From LH-M37 sp965602855 (GTDB lineage: Bacteria; Pseudomonadota; Gammaproteobacteria; SZUA-229), in assembly GCA_965602855.1 (NCBI GenBank), contig CBFCZV010000006.1, forward strand, positions 1-64,000: DNA of 64,000 nucleotides, given 5' to 3'. A program made the position numbers and the translations under genes. Below the pieces are notes generated by a model that was not told the origin of the DNA, ran no database searches, and was given only the letters and a program-made list of their open reading frames with translations. This document shows, piece after piece, positions 37,142 to 46,044 of the stretch (the stretch's first letter is position 1; every line of letters begins with the position of its first letter).

Positions 37142-37912
37142 TTAAACTTGTGCTTTTTTACGACGTGCTACACCAACTAGACCCAGAAGACCTGAACCGA
37201 ACAGCCATACTGCAGCTGGCACTGGCACTGGCACTGGCACAATCGTACCAGAGAATGAAGGTGACTGACCTGGGAACGGAGATGTTACCATCGCAGTACC
37301 GGCGTAAGTATCACCATCTGAGTCAACAGAAACGACATCAGCAGGCCCAGTCATTGGGTTACCAGCAACAACCTGCAACACGGCTAATACTGGAATATCT
37401 TCATTAGTAGACCAGTCGAAGAAGGTGTGCGCAGCGAACATACCAGGCAACAGATCGTAAGAATAACCACCACCAGCGGTAGCTGTATCGAGAGAACCCA
37501 GCTGCGCATAGCCTGCGAGTACTTCATCAGTACAATTATCGATAGAGCCAGCAACTCTACAAGTAACTGACTCAGTACCAGTCCAGAAAGTATTAGTAAC
37601 CCAGTCAAAAGACTGCGCTTCAGCGGCTGTTGAAGTACCACCAAACATAGTGCTGTGGAAAGTCATTGCGTTAACATCAGCAACCCATGTAAGACCATTG
37701 AAAGGTGTTGACGTAGTAAACTGACCAGCACCGTTAACCAGGTCAAATGCACCCTGAACGTCGTTGTGACCAGACGCCAGATCAACTACACCAGCTGCAT
37801 CGGTAAAGACGAAAGTACCGTCAGTCATTGTGTGTGTTGTTGCAGCCTGTGCTGCACCAGCTGTCAGTACAGAAGCGATTGCTAATGCTACTTTAGTTTT
37901 TGTATTAATCAT
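37142..37912 (-). CDS. VPLPA/PEP-CTERM sorted surface protein with FDWS domain
   Basis: A 256-residue exported protein: signal peptide (residues 1 to about 23, ending AAQAA) and a C-terminal sorting tag with VPVPVPAAVWLFGSG, a helix, and the basic tail ARRKK, i.e. the VPLPA type handled by XrtD exosortases. The mature domain contains VTCRVAGSIDNCTDE (two cysteines) and FFDWSTNEDIPVL, then a DSDGD loop and MVTSPFPGQSPSFSG. The same domain opens the large protein at 40155 and, with variation, occurs in its two C-terminal repeats. A sigma-54 promoter lies upstream and a terminator downstream, so it is a single-gene unit. Function unknown; probably a matrix or cell-surface protein. Confidence 0.88.
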   Translation of the reverse strand: MINTKTKVALAIASVLTAGAAQAATTHTMTDGTFVFTDAAGVVDLASGHNDVQGAFDLVNGAGQFTTSTPFNGLTWVADVNAMTFHSTMFGGTSTAAEAQSFDWVTNTFWTGTESVTCRVAGSIDNCTDEVLAGYAQLGSLDTATAGGGYSYDLLPGMFAAHTFFDWSTNEDIPVLAVLQVVAGNPMTGPADVVSVDSDGDTYAGTAMVTSPFPGQSPSFSGTIVPVPVPVPAAVWLFGSGLLGLVGVARRKKAQV

Positions 37913-38725
37913 AAATATCTCTCATTAAGCTAAAATTTTAGTTCTATTAAGTTTTACAACCAGGAACATTTTAAGACCATCGTTAAAACTCACAAAAGAC
38001 AAAGCAATTATCATGCCGCATCATATTTTTCTATTTAAAAACATAGAGTTATCACATTGACACGTATCACATACGTACATACACATAAATCAAAGAGCAA
38101 CCCAATTGATATATTGTAAATATTTCCGACAAAATAAATTGGCAAAGTTTAAAAGCAATATTTAAAAGCAACAATCAATAAGTTACATAATCATCATAAA
38201 AGCAACATCACCTTTCTTTCACCAAAAAAGCACATATAAAGTCTATTTTTCATATGGAATCATGCGCTTAACAAAAAAAATGAAACTGTAATATTTATCA
38301 ACATTTTCTAGTTAGGCTGTTTTTAAGCTATGAAAAATAATTAACTCTATTTCAAATAAATAGACATATTTAAGCTTAAGCATAATGCATATACCTTACT
38401 CGTTGATTAACAAAGTAAATTATATCTTACCCTGTACATGTATGAAATAAAATGTGTCTTTGTAAGCTTTGTCAAAGCTGTTTAATTAGCACACTCAGCA
38501 ACCTGAAAAACCCCAACAAAATGTTATTATCTTTTTTTATTTCAAAGACCTATGTGACATTGCAATCTTACTTATAAAGTACTCTGGAAAAAAAGGCAAA
38601 AATACCGTGCAACATATAGAAAATACTGGTTTAATACTGTGCTTATTACTAAAAGTGATCCTGTGTAGACGGGTAAATACAAAAAACAAACAAAAACACA
38701 AATATGTGAAAGGGGTTTAGGAGAC
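37913..38725. other. 813-base AT-rich region between divergent surface-protein genes
   Basis: No supportable gene. It holds the upstream regions of the small PEP-CTERM gene (minus) and the porin gene (plus). One strong sigma-54 site is given separately. A weaker GG-N10-GC site, AGGCTGTTTTTAAGCT at about 38314-38329 on plus, matches only the core and lies 400 bases from the porin. Ribosome site AGGAG precedes 38726. Confidence 0.5.
38003..38018 (-). promoter_or_regulatory. Sigma-54 (RpoN) promoter for the PEP-CTERM gene
   Basis: Minus strand reads CGGCATGATAATTGCT, which fits TGGCACG-N4-TTGCW with GG and GC separated by exactly ten bases. It lies about 90 bases before the ATG at 37912, giving a plausible 5' leader of about 80 bases. 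PrsR, encoded in this window, is a sigma-54-type activator, and PEP-CTERM genes in PrsK/PrsR genomes are known to carry such promoters. Confidence 0.75.
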
Positions 38726-40081
38726 ATGAAATTACGTAAATTGGCTGCAACTACAGCCATTGGGCTTGCGCTGGCATTGCCCGCTTCATCCCATGCCACT
38801 AACGGCATGTTTCTAATTGGCTTTGGAGCCAAGTCACGTGCTATGGGTGGAGTAGGTGTTGCTTATGCGCAAGATTCACTATCTATAGCCTATAACCCGG
38901 CTAATCTGAGTGATATAAAACCACGTTTTGACCTGGGAGCGGATATCTTCACTCCACCACGTGCAGTCACTCACGAAAGCTCACTACTACCAGTCAACGA
39001 CGCTACTCACCCTGTTCATCCTTCTGATCCATCAGGCGTAGCAACGAGTGACTGGTTTCTGATCCCGAATATAGGCTATGCTGATCGCTGGGATGACAAA
39101 ATCTCCTATGGTATAGCTGTCGTTGGTGCTGGACTGCAGACCGAATATGACCAGACCACGCCCAACACCTTTTTTAACTTCAACGACCTCGCTACCAATG
39201 AAGTTGGTGTCGAGCTCATGCAGATCCAGATGCTGCCCAGTATTGCTTATAAGTTAAACGATACCCATACCTTTGGCGCCTCTCTTGCACTAGGTTTCCA
39301 GATGTTCAGAGCTGAAGGTCTTCAGGGTTTTGTTCAGCTTGGCTTTGCTAGTGCCGGTAGCGAAAACTATTTAACCAATAAGGACTGGGATTACTCATCC
39401 GGCGCAGGGATACGACTTGGCTGGAAAGGTCACTTCGGTAAACTACAGATAGGCGCCAATTACTCTTCAAAGGTCTTCATGAGCCAGTTCGACGATTATA
39501 GCGGCCTGTTCGCTGAAGGAGGCCGTTTTAACATCCCGGAAAATTATGCTATTGGTATAGCATACAAAGCAACACCAAAAATTAACGTGGCATTTGATAT
39601 TCATCGAACGCTCTATTCTGGTGTACCTTCAGTCTCCAACCCAGGACCAAGTGCAGCTGATCCATCGGATTTTAACCCACTCTGCCCCGGTGTTGACACC
39701 AACGAATGTAAACTTGGTGGTAGTATGGGCATGGGCTTTGGCTGGAAGGATTCCACCGTATTCAAACTCGGTGCCGATTATGAGTACAGTGAAAAGTGGA
39801 TATTCCGCGTAGGTTATAACTATGGAAAATCCCCTATTCCTGAAGATCAGGTTTTATTCAACATGCTGGCACCAGCAACACCTGAGCATCATATTACTTT
39901 CGGCGCCACTTATGGATGGAACAGAAACATAGAAATAAGCTTTAACTTCATGCACGCTTTTGAAAACACCATTAAAGGACCAACATCATTTGGTCCAACT
40001 CAGGCTCCTGTAGATGGCAGCAACGCGTCAATTGCCATGCAGCAAAATTCTTTTGGCGCCAGCCTGGGATGGTTATTCTAA
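38726..40081 (+). CDS. FadL/OmpP1/TodX family outer-membrane transporter
   Basis: A 451-residue outer-membrane beta-barrel. Signal peptide 1 to about 24, then the family start ATNGMFLIGFGAKSRAMGG and YAQDSLSIAYNPANL, where the N-terminal hatch begins. The end, SFGASLGWLF, closes with an aromatic residue as barrels do. FadL-type channels pass hydrophobic compounds such as fatty acids or aromatic hydrocarbons. It is followed 73 bases later by the large repeat protein, with no terminator between, so the two may be cotranscribed. Confidence 0.9.
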   Translation: MKLRKLAATTAIGLALALPASSHATNGMFLIGFGAKSRAMGGVGVAYAQDSLSIAYNPANLSDIKPRFDLGADIFTPPRAVTHESSLLPVNDATHPVHPSDPSGVATSDWFLIPNIGYADRWDDKISYGIAVVGAGLQTEYDQTTPNTFFNFNDLATNEVGVELMQIQMLPSIAYKLNDTHTFGASLALGFQMFRAEGLQGFVQLGFASAGSENYLTNKDWDYSSGAGIRLGWKGHFGKLQIGANYSSKVFMSQFDDYSGLFAEGGRFNIPENYAIGIAYKATPKINVAFDIHRTLYSGVPSVSNPGPSAADPSDFNPLCPGVDTNECKLGGSMGMGFGWKDSTVFKLGADYEYSEKWIFRVGYNYGKSPIPEDQVLFNMLAPATPEHHITFGATYGWNRNIEISFNFMHAFENTIKGPTSFGPTQAPVDGSNASIAMQQNSFGASLGWLF

Positions 40082-40154
40082 TGAACCAATCTAGCCACAC
40101 GTACGTTATAAGCAAATCAAAAATATTGGCTCCTGTTAATGGGAGGAGAATTAC

Positions 40155-43100
40155 ATGTTAAATTTAAGAAAAACGATTATTGCCACAGCAATAAGCACTT
40201 CATTATTCACCACAGGCGCAGCCCAAGCTGCTGTCGGTGATTTTACCGGCACATTCGTCTTTATTAATGCGATAGGCGAAATTGGTGCAGGTCCCAACGC
40301 CACGGTTTATGGACTACCCACTGATCCAGGCACCCTGGGTCTGACCCAGCCTTTCTGGGCAGGTGGCCTTGATTTCAACGGCACACCCGCAGGCTTCACC
40401 GACGACACACTATTCACCGGTGAGCAATGGTTCGCTGATGTCGATACTGTTTATTATTACGACCCTACCGGTGCCGCTACACAGAACCGCACACACACAT
40501 GGACTGAAGAACAATATTGGACCGGATCTGCAGCAGTTACTTGTCGCATTGGTGTAACAATCAATAATTGCATTGATGAACAGACTGCCGCTGCAGCAGA
40601 CCCAGGCTATTTCTTACTTGGTACCAGTACAAACAGTTACACTTTCGATCTAACCGCTGAAGGCCAGTTCGCCATGGCGCTATTTTTTGACTGGTCCTCA
40701 AATGAAGATATTCCTGTGCTCACTGGACACCAGATCACAGCCTACAGTAGCGGAACAAATACCATTACTATTGGGCAGTCTTTAGACATAGGCGATACAG
40801 CACATGGTGGTACTTACGAGGATGGTACTGAAATGGTAACTGCCCCCTTCCCGGGTCAAACACCAACTTTCTACGGTGATGTAGAGGTTCCAAGCACTGG
40901 CCTGGCGCCATCAATTACCGCACAAAGCGCTATCAGTATTGGTGATAACGACTCAAGAACAATTGCTCTGGCAGATGTCACCGTCACCGGCAGCACCGTA
41001 TTTCCTGCCAGCCTGTACTCTCCCAATGTGACGCTGAGTGTGCAGGATGGCACAGGCTATACGCGTACAGGTAACGCTATAACACCGACTGTTGAACCCG
41101 CCGTTTCAACTCCTATTACCGTTCCGGTAACAGTGACCGACAGCCAGTTTGGCACCAGTGCAACATACAACATGACAGTGACTGTCACTGCCGCCGCTGA
41201 TGCGCCTGTGATTACAGACACGGCCCCAGCCACAGCGGCTGAAATTGGCGGCTCGGTATATTCATATAATGCAGCAGCTACTGATAATGATGGTGATGGT
41301 GTAACATATTCACTGGCATTTGACGGTGGTACAGGTGCAGACTTACCTGGATGGCTGACATTTACGGGTAGTACTCTATCTGGCACACCTCTACTGGCTG
41401 ATGCAAGCACCGTAGTAAGCAATATTGTGATTACAGCCACCGATGATAGTGGCTCAGCTTTAACTGATTCTGTAGGCCCATTCAGCATAACGGTGGTTAA
41501 TACAAACACTGCTCCGACAATTACTGATACACCTCCAGCAAGCGTCGATCAGGATGTACTTTACTCATTCACACCAACTATCGTTGATCCCGATCAACCA
41601 AGTGATGTTCTAACTGTAACATTTGATAATCTGCCTTCCTGGATAACAATATCAGACTCTTCTACAGGAGAAATTTCTGGTACGCCGAGTAATAGTGATA
41701 TAGGAACTACCTCTAATATCAACATAACCGTAACTGATGCGATTGGCGCATCCGCGTCACTTGGCATATTCTCGATTACAGTTGATAACGTTAATGATGC
41801 ACCTACTATTTCGGGCACACCTGCAACACTGGTCAATGAAGGCGATCTGTATTCATTTACGCCTGATGTAAATGATATTGATGCTAATCCTGCTGATACC
41901 CTGACATTCGATATCGTCAATAAGCCAACCTGGGCAAATTTTGATACCGCTTCGGGAACGCTTGATGGAACACCAACTGCTACAGATGCTGGAATCACAA
42001 CAGGTATTATAATTACAGTTAGCGATGATGGCGCGCCAGTACTCAGTAATTCGCTGGCTGCGTTCTCAATTACCGCGAATTCAGCACCACAAGCTGATAA
42101 TGATTTGTTCTCCACAGCTGTGGATACAACGATTAATGACAACCTCTCAGCGAATGACCCTAATGGTGACGCCATTACTTACACCATGGTTACAGATGGT
42201 GTTAATGGTATGGCAACAGTCAATATAGATGGCTCCTTCAGCTTTGTTCCTAATGCTAGCTTTGAAGGACAAGATTCATTCACCTATAAGGTCAATGATG
42301 GCAATATGGATTCTGATATTGCAACCGTCACTATATATATAGGTACATCAAACACCGTCGAGTACAAGGCTAGTAACTTCACTATGCTAGATGGCAGTGG
42401 CGCTAATGCTAACGGTGGCTCTAATGATGTTGCCGCTACCTGGAATGGTGTAACCACAACAGATGTTGCGGATACTAACTTCAGTAATATGACCATTGCT
42501 TCCAATGAACCCTTCTTTGGTGAAATTTGGACTGCACATCATATTCGGGTCTTTGGTCCGGGTACTTACACCTTCGATAGCACTTGTACCGTCGCGGAGC
42601 TTGAGGCAGGAACAACCGTCTGTGATAACCCTCTGCAGGTTAGTCTAGGTCAAACAGAGCAGTTCATGACTATGACAGTAGCTGAAGGTCAAATTGGTGC
42701 ACACATGCTGTTCGACTGGAGCGTTAATACCGACATTGATGTAGTCAACGTTTACAACGTCAATGATGTATTCACTACCAGCGCACCAGGTGGCCTCTGG
42801 ACAGGTGCTGGCTATGGCTCATACCCATGGTCCGGTGCACCTGATCCAGCCACTACCAAGTGGCGACTAGCGAGCACCGACAATGATGGTGATGGTATTG
42901 CGGGTGTATCCATGGTCGATGGTGCCTTTATTGGCTTTAATGCTAACTTCAACCTAGATATTGTTGAGAGTGATAGTAACTTCACTATGCTAGATGGCAG
43001 TGGCGCTAATGCTAACGGTGGCTCTAATGATGTTGCCGCTACCTGGAATGGTGTAACCACAACAGATGTTGCGGATACTAACTTCAGTAATATGACCATT

Positions 43101-43718
43101 GCTTCCAATGAACCCTTCTTTGGTGAAATTTGGACTGCACATCATATTCGGGTCTTTGGTCCGGGTACTTACACCTTCGATAGCACTTGTACCGTCGCGG
43201 AGCTTGAGGCAGGAACAACCGTCTGTGATAACCCTCTGCAGGTTAGTCTAGGTCAAACAGAGCAGTTCATGACTATGACAGTAGCTGAAGGTCAAATTGG
43301 TGCACACATGCTGTTCGACTGGAGCGTTAATACCGACATTGATGTAGTCAACGTTTACAACGTCAATGATGTATTCACTACCAGCGCACCAGGTGGCCTC
43401 TGGACAGGTGCTGGCTATGGCTCATACCCATGGTCCGGCGCACCTGATCCAGCCACTACCAAGTGGCGACTAGCGAGCACCGACAATGACGGTGATGGTA
43501 TTGCGGGTGTATCCATGGTCGATGGTGCCTTCATTGGCTTTAATGCTAACTTTAATCTGTTTGTTGGGTCAGGAGAAACCAAGGAAGTTACTCCAGAGCC
43601 ACATTCGGTACAGGACACCAGGATTGATTCTGCTCTTGGATCCATCGGGCTTTCTATTCTTGCAGGGCTTTCAGGAATGATCTTGCTATTAAGAAGGCGA
43701 GGCGTTATAAATGGTTAA
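40155..43718 (+). CDS. Large Ig/cadherin-like surface protein with three FDWS domains
   Basis: A 1187-residue exported protein. Signal peptide 1 to about 26. Residues about 27-250 are homologous to the small PEP-CTERM protein (VTCRIGVTINNCIDE, FFDWSSNEDIPVL, MVTAPFPGQTPTFYG). Residues about 255-640 hold putative Ig domains (three units with a DNDGDG/PSWIT-STGEISGTP pattern), and about 650-735 a cadherin-like unit (SFVPNASFEGQDSFTYK). Residues about 738-1135 are two almost identical 201-residue units with HMLFDWSVNTDI and TDNDGDGIAG. The C-terminus has TPEPHS, a hydrophobic helix, and LLRRRG: a sorting-tag layout, but not the VPLPA text. Good ribosome site GGGAGG. Likely an adhesin or matrix protein. 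Confidence 0.85.
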   Translation: MLNLRKTIIATAISTSLFTTGAAQAAVGDFTGTFVFINAIGEIGAGPNATVYGLPTDPGTLGLTQPFWAGGLDFNGTPAGFTDDTLFTGEQWFADVDTVYYYDPTGAATQNRTHTWTEEQYWTGSAAVTCRIGVTINNCIDEQTAAAADPGYFLLGTSTNSYTFDLTAEGQFAMALFFDWSSNEDIPVLTGHQITAYSSGTNTITIGQSLDIGDTAHGGTYEDGTEMVTAPFPGQTPTFYGDVEVPSTGLAPSITAQSAISIGDNDSRTIALADVTVTGSTVFPASLYSPNVTLSVQDGTGYTRTGNAITPTVEPAVSTPITVPVTVTDSQFGTSATYNMTVTVTAAADAPVITDTAPATAAEIGGSVYSYNAAATDNDGDGVTYSLAFDGGTGADLPGWLTFTGSTLSGTPLLADASTVVSNIVITATDDSGSALTDSVGPFSITVVNTNTAPTITDTPPASVDQDVLYSFTPTIVDPDQPSDVLTVTFDNLPSWITISDSSTGEISGTPSNSDIGTTSNINITVTDAIGASASLGIFSITVDNVNDAPTISGTPATLVNEGDLYSFTPDVNDIDANPADTLTFDIVNKPTWANFDTASGTLDGTPTATDAGITTGIIITVSDDGAPVLSNSLAAFSITANSAPQADNDLFSTAVDTTINDNLSANDPNGDAITYTMVTDGVNGMATVNIDGSFSFVPNASFEGQDSFTYKVNDGNMDSDIATVTIYIGTSNTVEYKASNFTMLDGSGANANGGSNDVAATWNGVTTTDVADTNFSNMTIASNEPFFGEIWTAHHIRVFGPGTYTFDSTCTVAELEAGTTVCDNPLQVSLGQTEQFMTMTVAEGQIGAHMLFDWSVNTDIDVVNVYNVNDVFTTSAPGGLWTGAGYGSYPWSGAPDPATTKWRLASTDNDGDGIAGVSMVDGAFIGFNANFNLDIVESDSNFTMLDGSGANANGGSNDVAATWNGVTTTDVADTNFSNMTIASNEPFFGEIWTAHHIRVFGPGTYTFDSTCTVAELEAGTTVCDNPLQVSLGQTEQFMTMTVAEGQIGAHMLFDWSVNTDIDVVNVYNVNDVFTTSAPGGLWTGAGYGSYPWSGAPDPATTKWRLASTDNDGDGIAGVSMVDGAFIGFNANFNLFVGSGETKEVTPEPHSVQDTRIDSALGSIGLSILAGLSGMILLLRRRGVING
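42371..43556 (+). repeat. Near-perfect 603-base tandem duplication in the large surface gene
   Basis: Copies at about 42371-42953 and 42974-43556 (583 bases each, offset 603 = 201 codons). I see only a handful of differences, such as ggtgcac/ggcgcac, aatgatgg/aatgacgg, and ttcaacc/tttaatc at the end, and those inside the coding unit are synonymous. It keeps frame, so copy number can vary by recombination. Confidence 0.95.
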
Positions 43719-43737
43719 TCTATTAGCCATCTGATAA

Positions 43738-43774
43738 AAAAGAACGCCGCGATTATTCGCGGCGTTCTTTTTTT
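43738..43774 (+). terminator. Strong rho-independent terminator after the large surface gene
   Basis: GAACGCCGCGA / TCGCGGCGTTC with a TTAT loop is followed by TTTTTTT on plus and preceded by an A run, so it can work both ways. It begins about 20 bases after the stop codon at 43718. Confidence 0.92.
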
Positions 43775-43956
43775 CAGACTGTGTAAATTTTCTACCCGAT
43801 TTTTTTCAATCAACAACAAGCTCGATTACTTATAGACAAATTTGCTAACCTTCTGATTGCTTGGCAAGTACTGTTGCCCATAGTTAGGACTGGTAGCCAG
43901 TAAAAATAAGGAGTTATTTTCTGTTTTATAATTATTTAAAACAGAGATGACAGGCT

Positions 43957-44043
43957 ATGACTAGAAAACGTAGAAACCATTCAGCAGAACTCAAAGCCAA
44001 GGTAGCCCTCGAATGGGAAACTTATTATGATGGTCTCGGATGA
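43957..44043 (+). pseudogene. 5' fragment of an IS3-family transposase orfA
   Basis: A 28-codon frame opens MTRKRRNHSAELKAKVALE, the start of one group of IS3-family OrfA proteins. Homology stops near 44012, where the bases turn into the truncated orfB of the other remnant read from the opposite strand. Only about 19 family-like codons remain. The surrounding region 43775-43956 shows no gene. Confidence 0.7.
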
Positions 44044-44335
44044 AGACGTACTTTAGTCTGGGTCGTTAGCAAAGTACTTTGCTGCCTTTTTTAATATATC
44101 CCGTTCCTCCGTAACGTGGCGAAGCTCAGCCTTGAGCTGGGCAATCTCAGCTTGATCATCAGTCTTATTAGACACAGCTGAAAGTGGTTTCACCATAACG
44201 CTTCAGCCAGGCATACAAGCTGTGTGTGGTGGTTCCTGGTCGTTCAGCCGTATCTGCAACAGAATAACCCCGTTCTTTGACTTGCTTGATGGCTTCTATT
44301 TTAAATTCTTCCGTGTGTCGTTTGCTGCTGTTCAT
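44013..44335 (-). pseudogene. Truncated, frameshifted IS3-family orfA with orfB start
   Basis: From ATG 44335 the minus strand encodes SSKRHTEEFKIEAIKQV and TTTHSLYAWLKRYGETTFS, a standard OrfA. The frame is broken near 44174 (premature stop), but continues in another frame as DDQAEIAQLKAELRHV and RDILKKAAKYFA to a stop at 44053. The IS3-type slippery run AAAAAAG is present in this segment. OrfB begins with KYVFIRDHHNKFPI and is cut at about 44013 by the plus-strand fragment. The outer end of the element is probably near 44402 (TGGACTTCCC on minus). Not functional. Confidence 0.8.
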
Positions 44336-44401
44336 AAAAACACCTCTCATAGAGCTACATTTTAACGCTATTGGGTGTCAAGCAAAGTCTGGGAAGTCCA
44401 G

Positions 44402-44630
44402 TATCTATATTTTTTCAGAGGCCTAAATATCAATCGACCAAACCAGGTGTGGGCTGCGTATATCCCGATGGACAAAGAATTTACCTACCTAACGGTAATT
44501 TATGGATTGGTACACCGCAGAATTTAGTCCTGGTGCCTGACAAACAGACTTGATAGTAGTTTCTGTGTGGATGCGCTTGAAGAACCACTGCACTATGTTT
44601 TCAGCATAAACCTGGTATCGATAAAGTCAT
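44402..44630. other. Unassigned stretch beside the IS end
   Basis: A short plus-strand open frame (to 44553) encodes a stretch with CVYPDGQRIYLPNGNLWIG. It starts inside the putative IS end and has no proper start of its own. It may be the tail of a gene broken by the element; I do not recognise the protein. Nothing else is seen before prsR's stop at 44631. Confidence 0.25.
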
Positions 44631-45986
44631 TTAAATAGTGATATTCAGTTTTTTAATCAAATCATATAATGTTGGTCGACTAACACCTAGCAACTCAGCT
44701 GCAGGTGCTATTTTTCCATTCACATGTAATATAGCGCGAGTAATTGCCTGACGCTCTACTTTTTCTCTTATAACTTTTAAATCATAATTCATTCTTTCTG
44801 TAGGTGCCGTATCTAACTCAAGATCTGCTGCCGTTATATATTTTTCATCCGACATGATAACCGCCCGCTTTATTCTATTCTGTAACTCACGTACATTACC
44901 CGGCCACGCGTATGCTTCCATGGATGCAAGCCCATCTTTACTAAAGCCTTTTATCTTTCCACCATGCTGTTCATTAAATTCATTAAAAAAATATTTAGCC
45001 AGCAAAATCACATCTCCCTCACGATCTCTTAACGGTGGAATTTCGAGTGGGATCTCACTAATTCTATAAAACAAATCTTCCCTAAACTCACCTTTCTCAA
45101 TTCTTTCTCTCAGATTCTGATGTGTTGCACACACAATACGTACATTAACAGGAATTGGTTTATGACTGCCTATACGCTCGATAACTCTCTCCTGCAAAAA
45201 TCTTAATAATTTTGCTTGTAAGGCAATTGGCAAATCCCCCATTTCATCGAGAAATAACGTACCACCATCTGCATACTCAATCTTCCCCTTCGTTTGCTTT
45301 ACCGCTCCGGTAAAAGCACCTTTCTCATAACCAAATAATTCACTTTCCAATAAGTTATCGGGTATTGCTGCACAGTTGATAGCAACAAATTCACCTTTAT
45401 TATTTCTTCCTTTTAGATGCAGTCCTCGTGCACAAATTTCTTTACCTGTACCACTTTCTCCGAGCAATAGAACCGTTGCATCTGATGGCGCTACTTTTTC
45501 AACGGCCTTACACACACTTTGCATCTGTGAACTACAGGCAATGACTCCATTAAAGTGCTCGTGCCCTGATAAATCATGCAATTTTTTATTTTCAAGCTCT
45601 AGCCCATGAAGCCTAAATGCACGTTCTACGATGAGACCCATTATTTCTGGCTGAAACGGCTTGGCATAAAAATCATAAGCCCCGAGCCCAACTGCTTGCA
45701 TGGCATTTTCTTTTTCATCTTGCCCGGTTACTACTATAACCTTTGTATTGGGCTCAATTTCCAAAATACCTTTCAGTGTAGCAAGGCCTTCAGAGGTGTT
45801 ATCAGTCTCCGGTGGCAATCCAAGATCTAGAGTTACCACAGCAGGCTTATGTTGCCGTACCTGCTCAAGAGCGCTTTCACGATCTTCAGCTAGTAATATG
45901 TCGTAATCTTCAAAACACCACCGAATTTGACTTTGCAAACCGGGATCATCTTCAACTATCAGTAACTTATTCTTTTCTGTTGGCAT
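44631..45986 (-). CDS. prsR: PEP-CTERM system response regulator, sigma-54 activator PrsR
   Basis: A 451-residue NtrC-type regulator. Receiver domain 1 to about 125 (phospho-acceptor in VTLDLGLPP, near residue 53), AAA+ domain about 150-385 with Walker A LLGESGTGKE and the sigma-54-contacting GAFTGA loop, and a C-terminal Fis-type helix-turn-helix (PAAELLGVSRPTLYDLIKK). PrsR is the partner of PrsK and is predicted to control PEP-CTERM genes with RpoN promoters. The gene follows prsK by 58 bases on the same strand. Confidence 0.95.
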   Translation of the reverse strand: MPTEKNKLLIVEDDPGLQSQIRWCFEDYDILLAEDRESALEQVRQHKPAVVTLDLGLPPETDNTSEGLATLKGILEIEPNTKVIVVTGQDEKENAMQAVGLGAYDFYAKPFQPEIMGLIVERAFRLHGLELENKKLHDLSGHEHFNGVIACSSQMQSVCKAVEKVAPSDATVLLLGESGTGKEICARGLHLKGRNNKGEFVAINCAAIPDNLLESELFGYEKGAFTGAVKQTKGKIEYADGGTLFLDEMGDLPIALQAKLLRFLQERVIERIGSHKPIPVNVRIVCATHQNLRERIEKGEFREDLFYRISEIPLEIPPLRDREGDVILLAKYFFNEFNEQHGGKIKGFSKDGLASMEAYAWPGNVRELQNRIKRAVIMSDEKYITAADLELDTAPTERMNYDLKVIREKVERQAITRAILHVNGKIAPAAELLGVSRPTLYDLIKKLNITI

Positions 45987-46044
45987 CTGCTTTATTTACC
46001 ATAAAATCATACTATTGTCGAAATATTTTACATTCAAAACGAAA

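Noticed and set aside
38314..38329. GG-N10-GC site upstream of the porin
   Set aside because: Only the invariant GG and GC fit, and it is 400 bases from the start codon.
41057..42175. Long minus-strand frames inside the large surface gene
   Set aside because: They are low-complexity Val/Ser/Ala-rich reflections of the coding repeats, with no ribosome site or family match.
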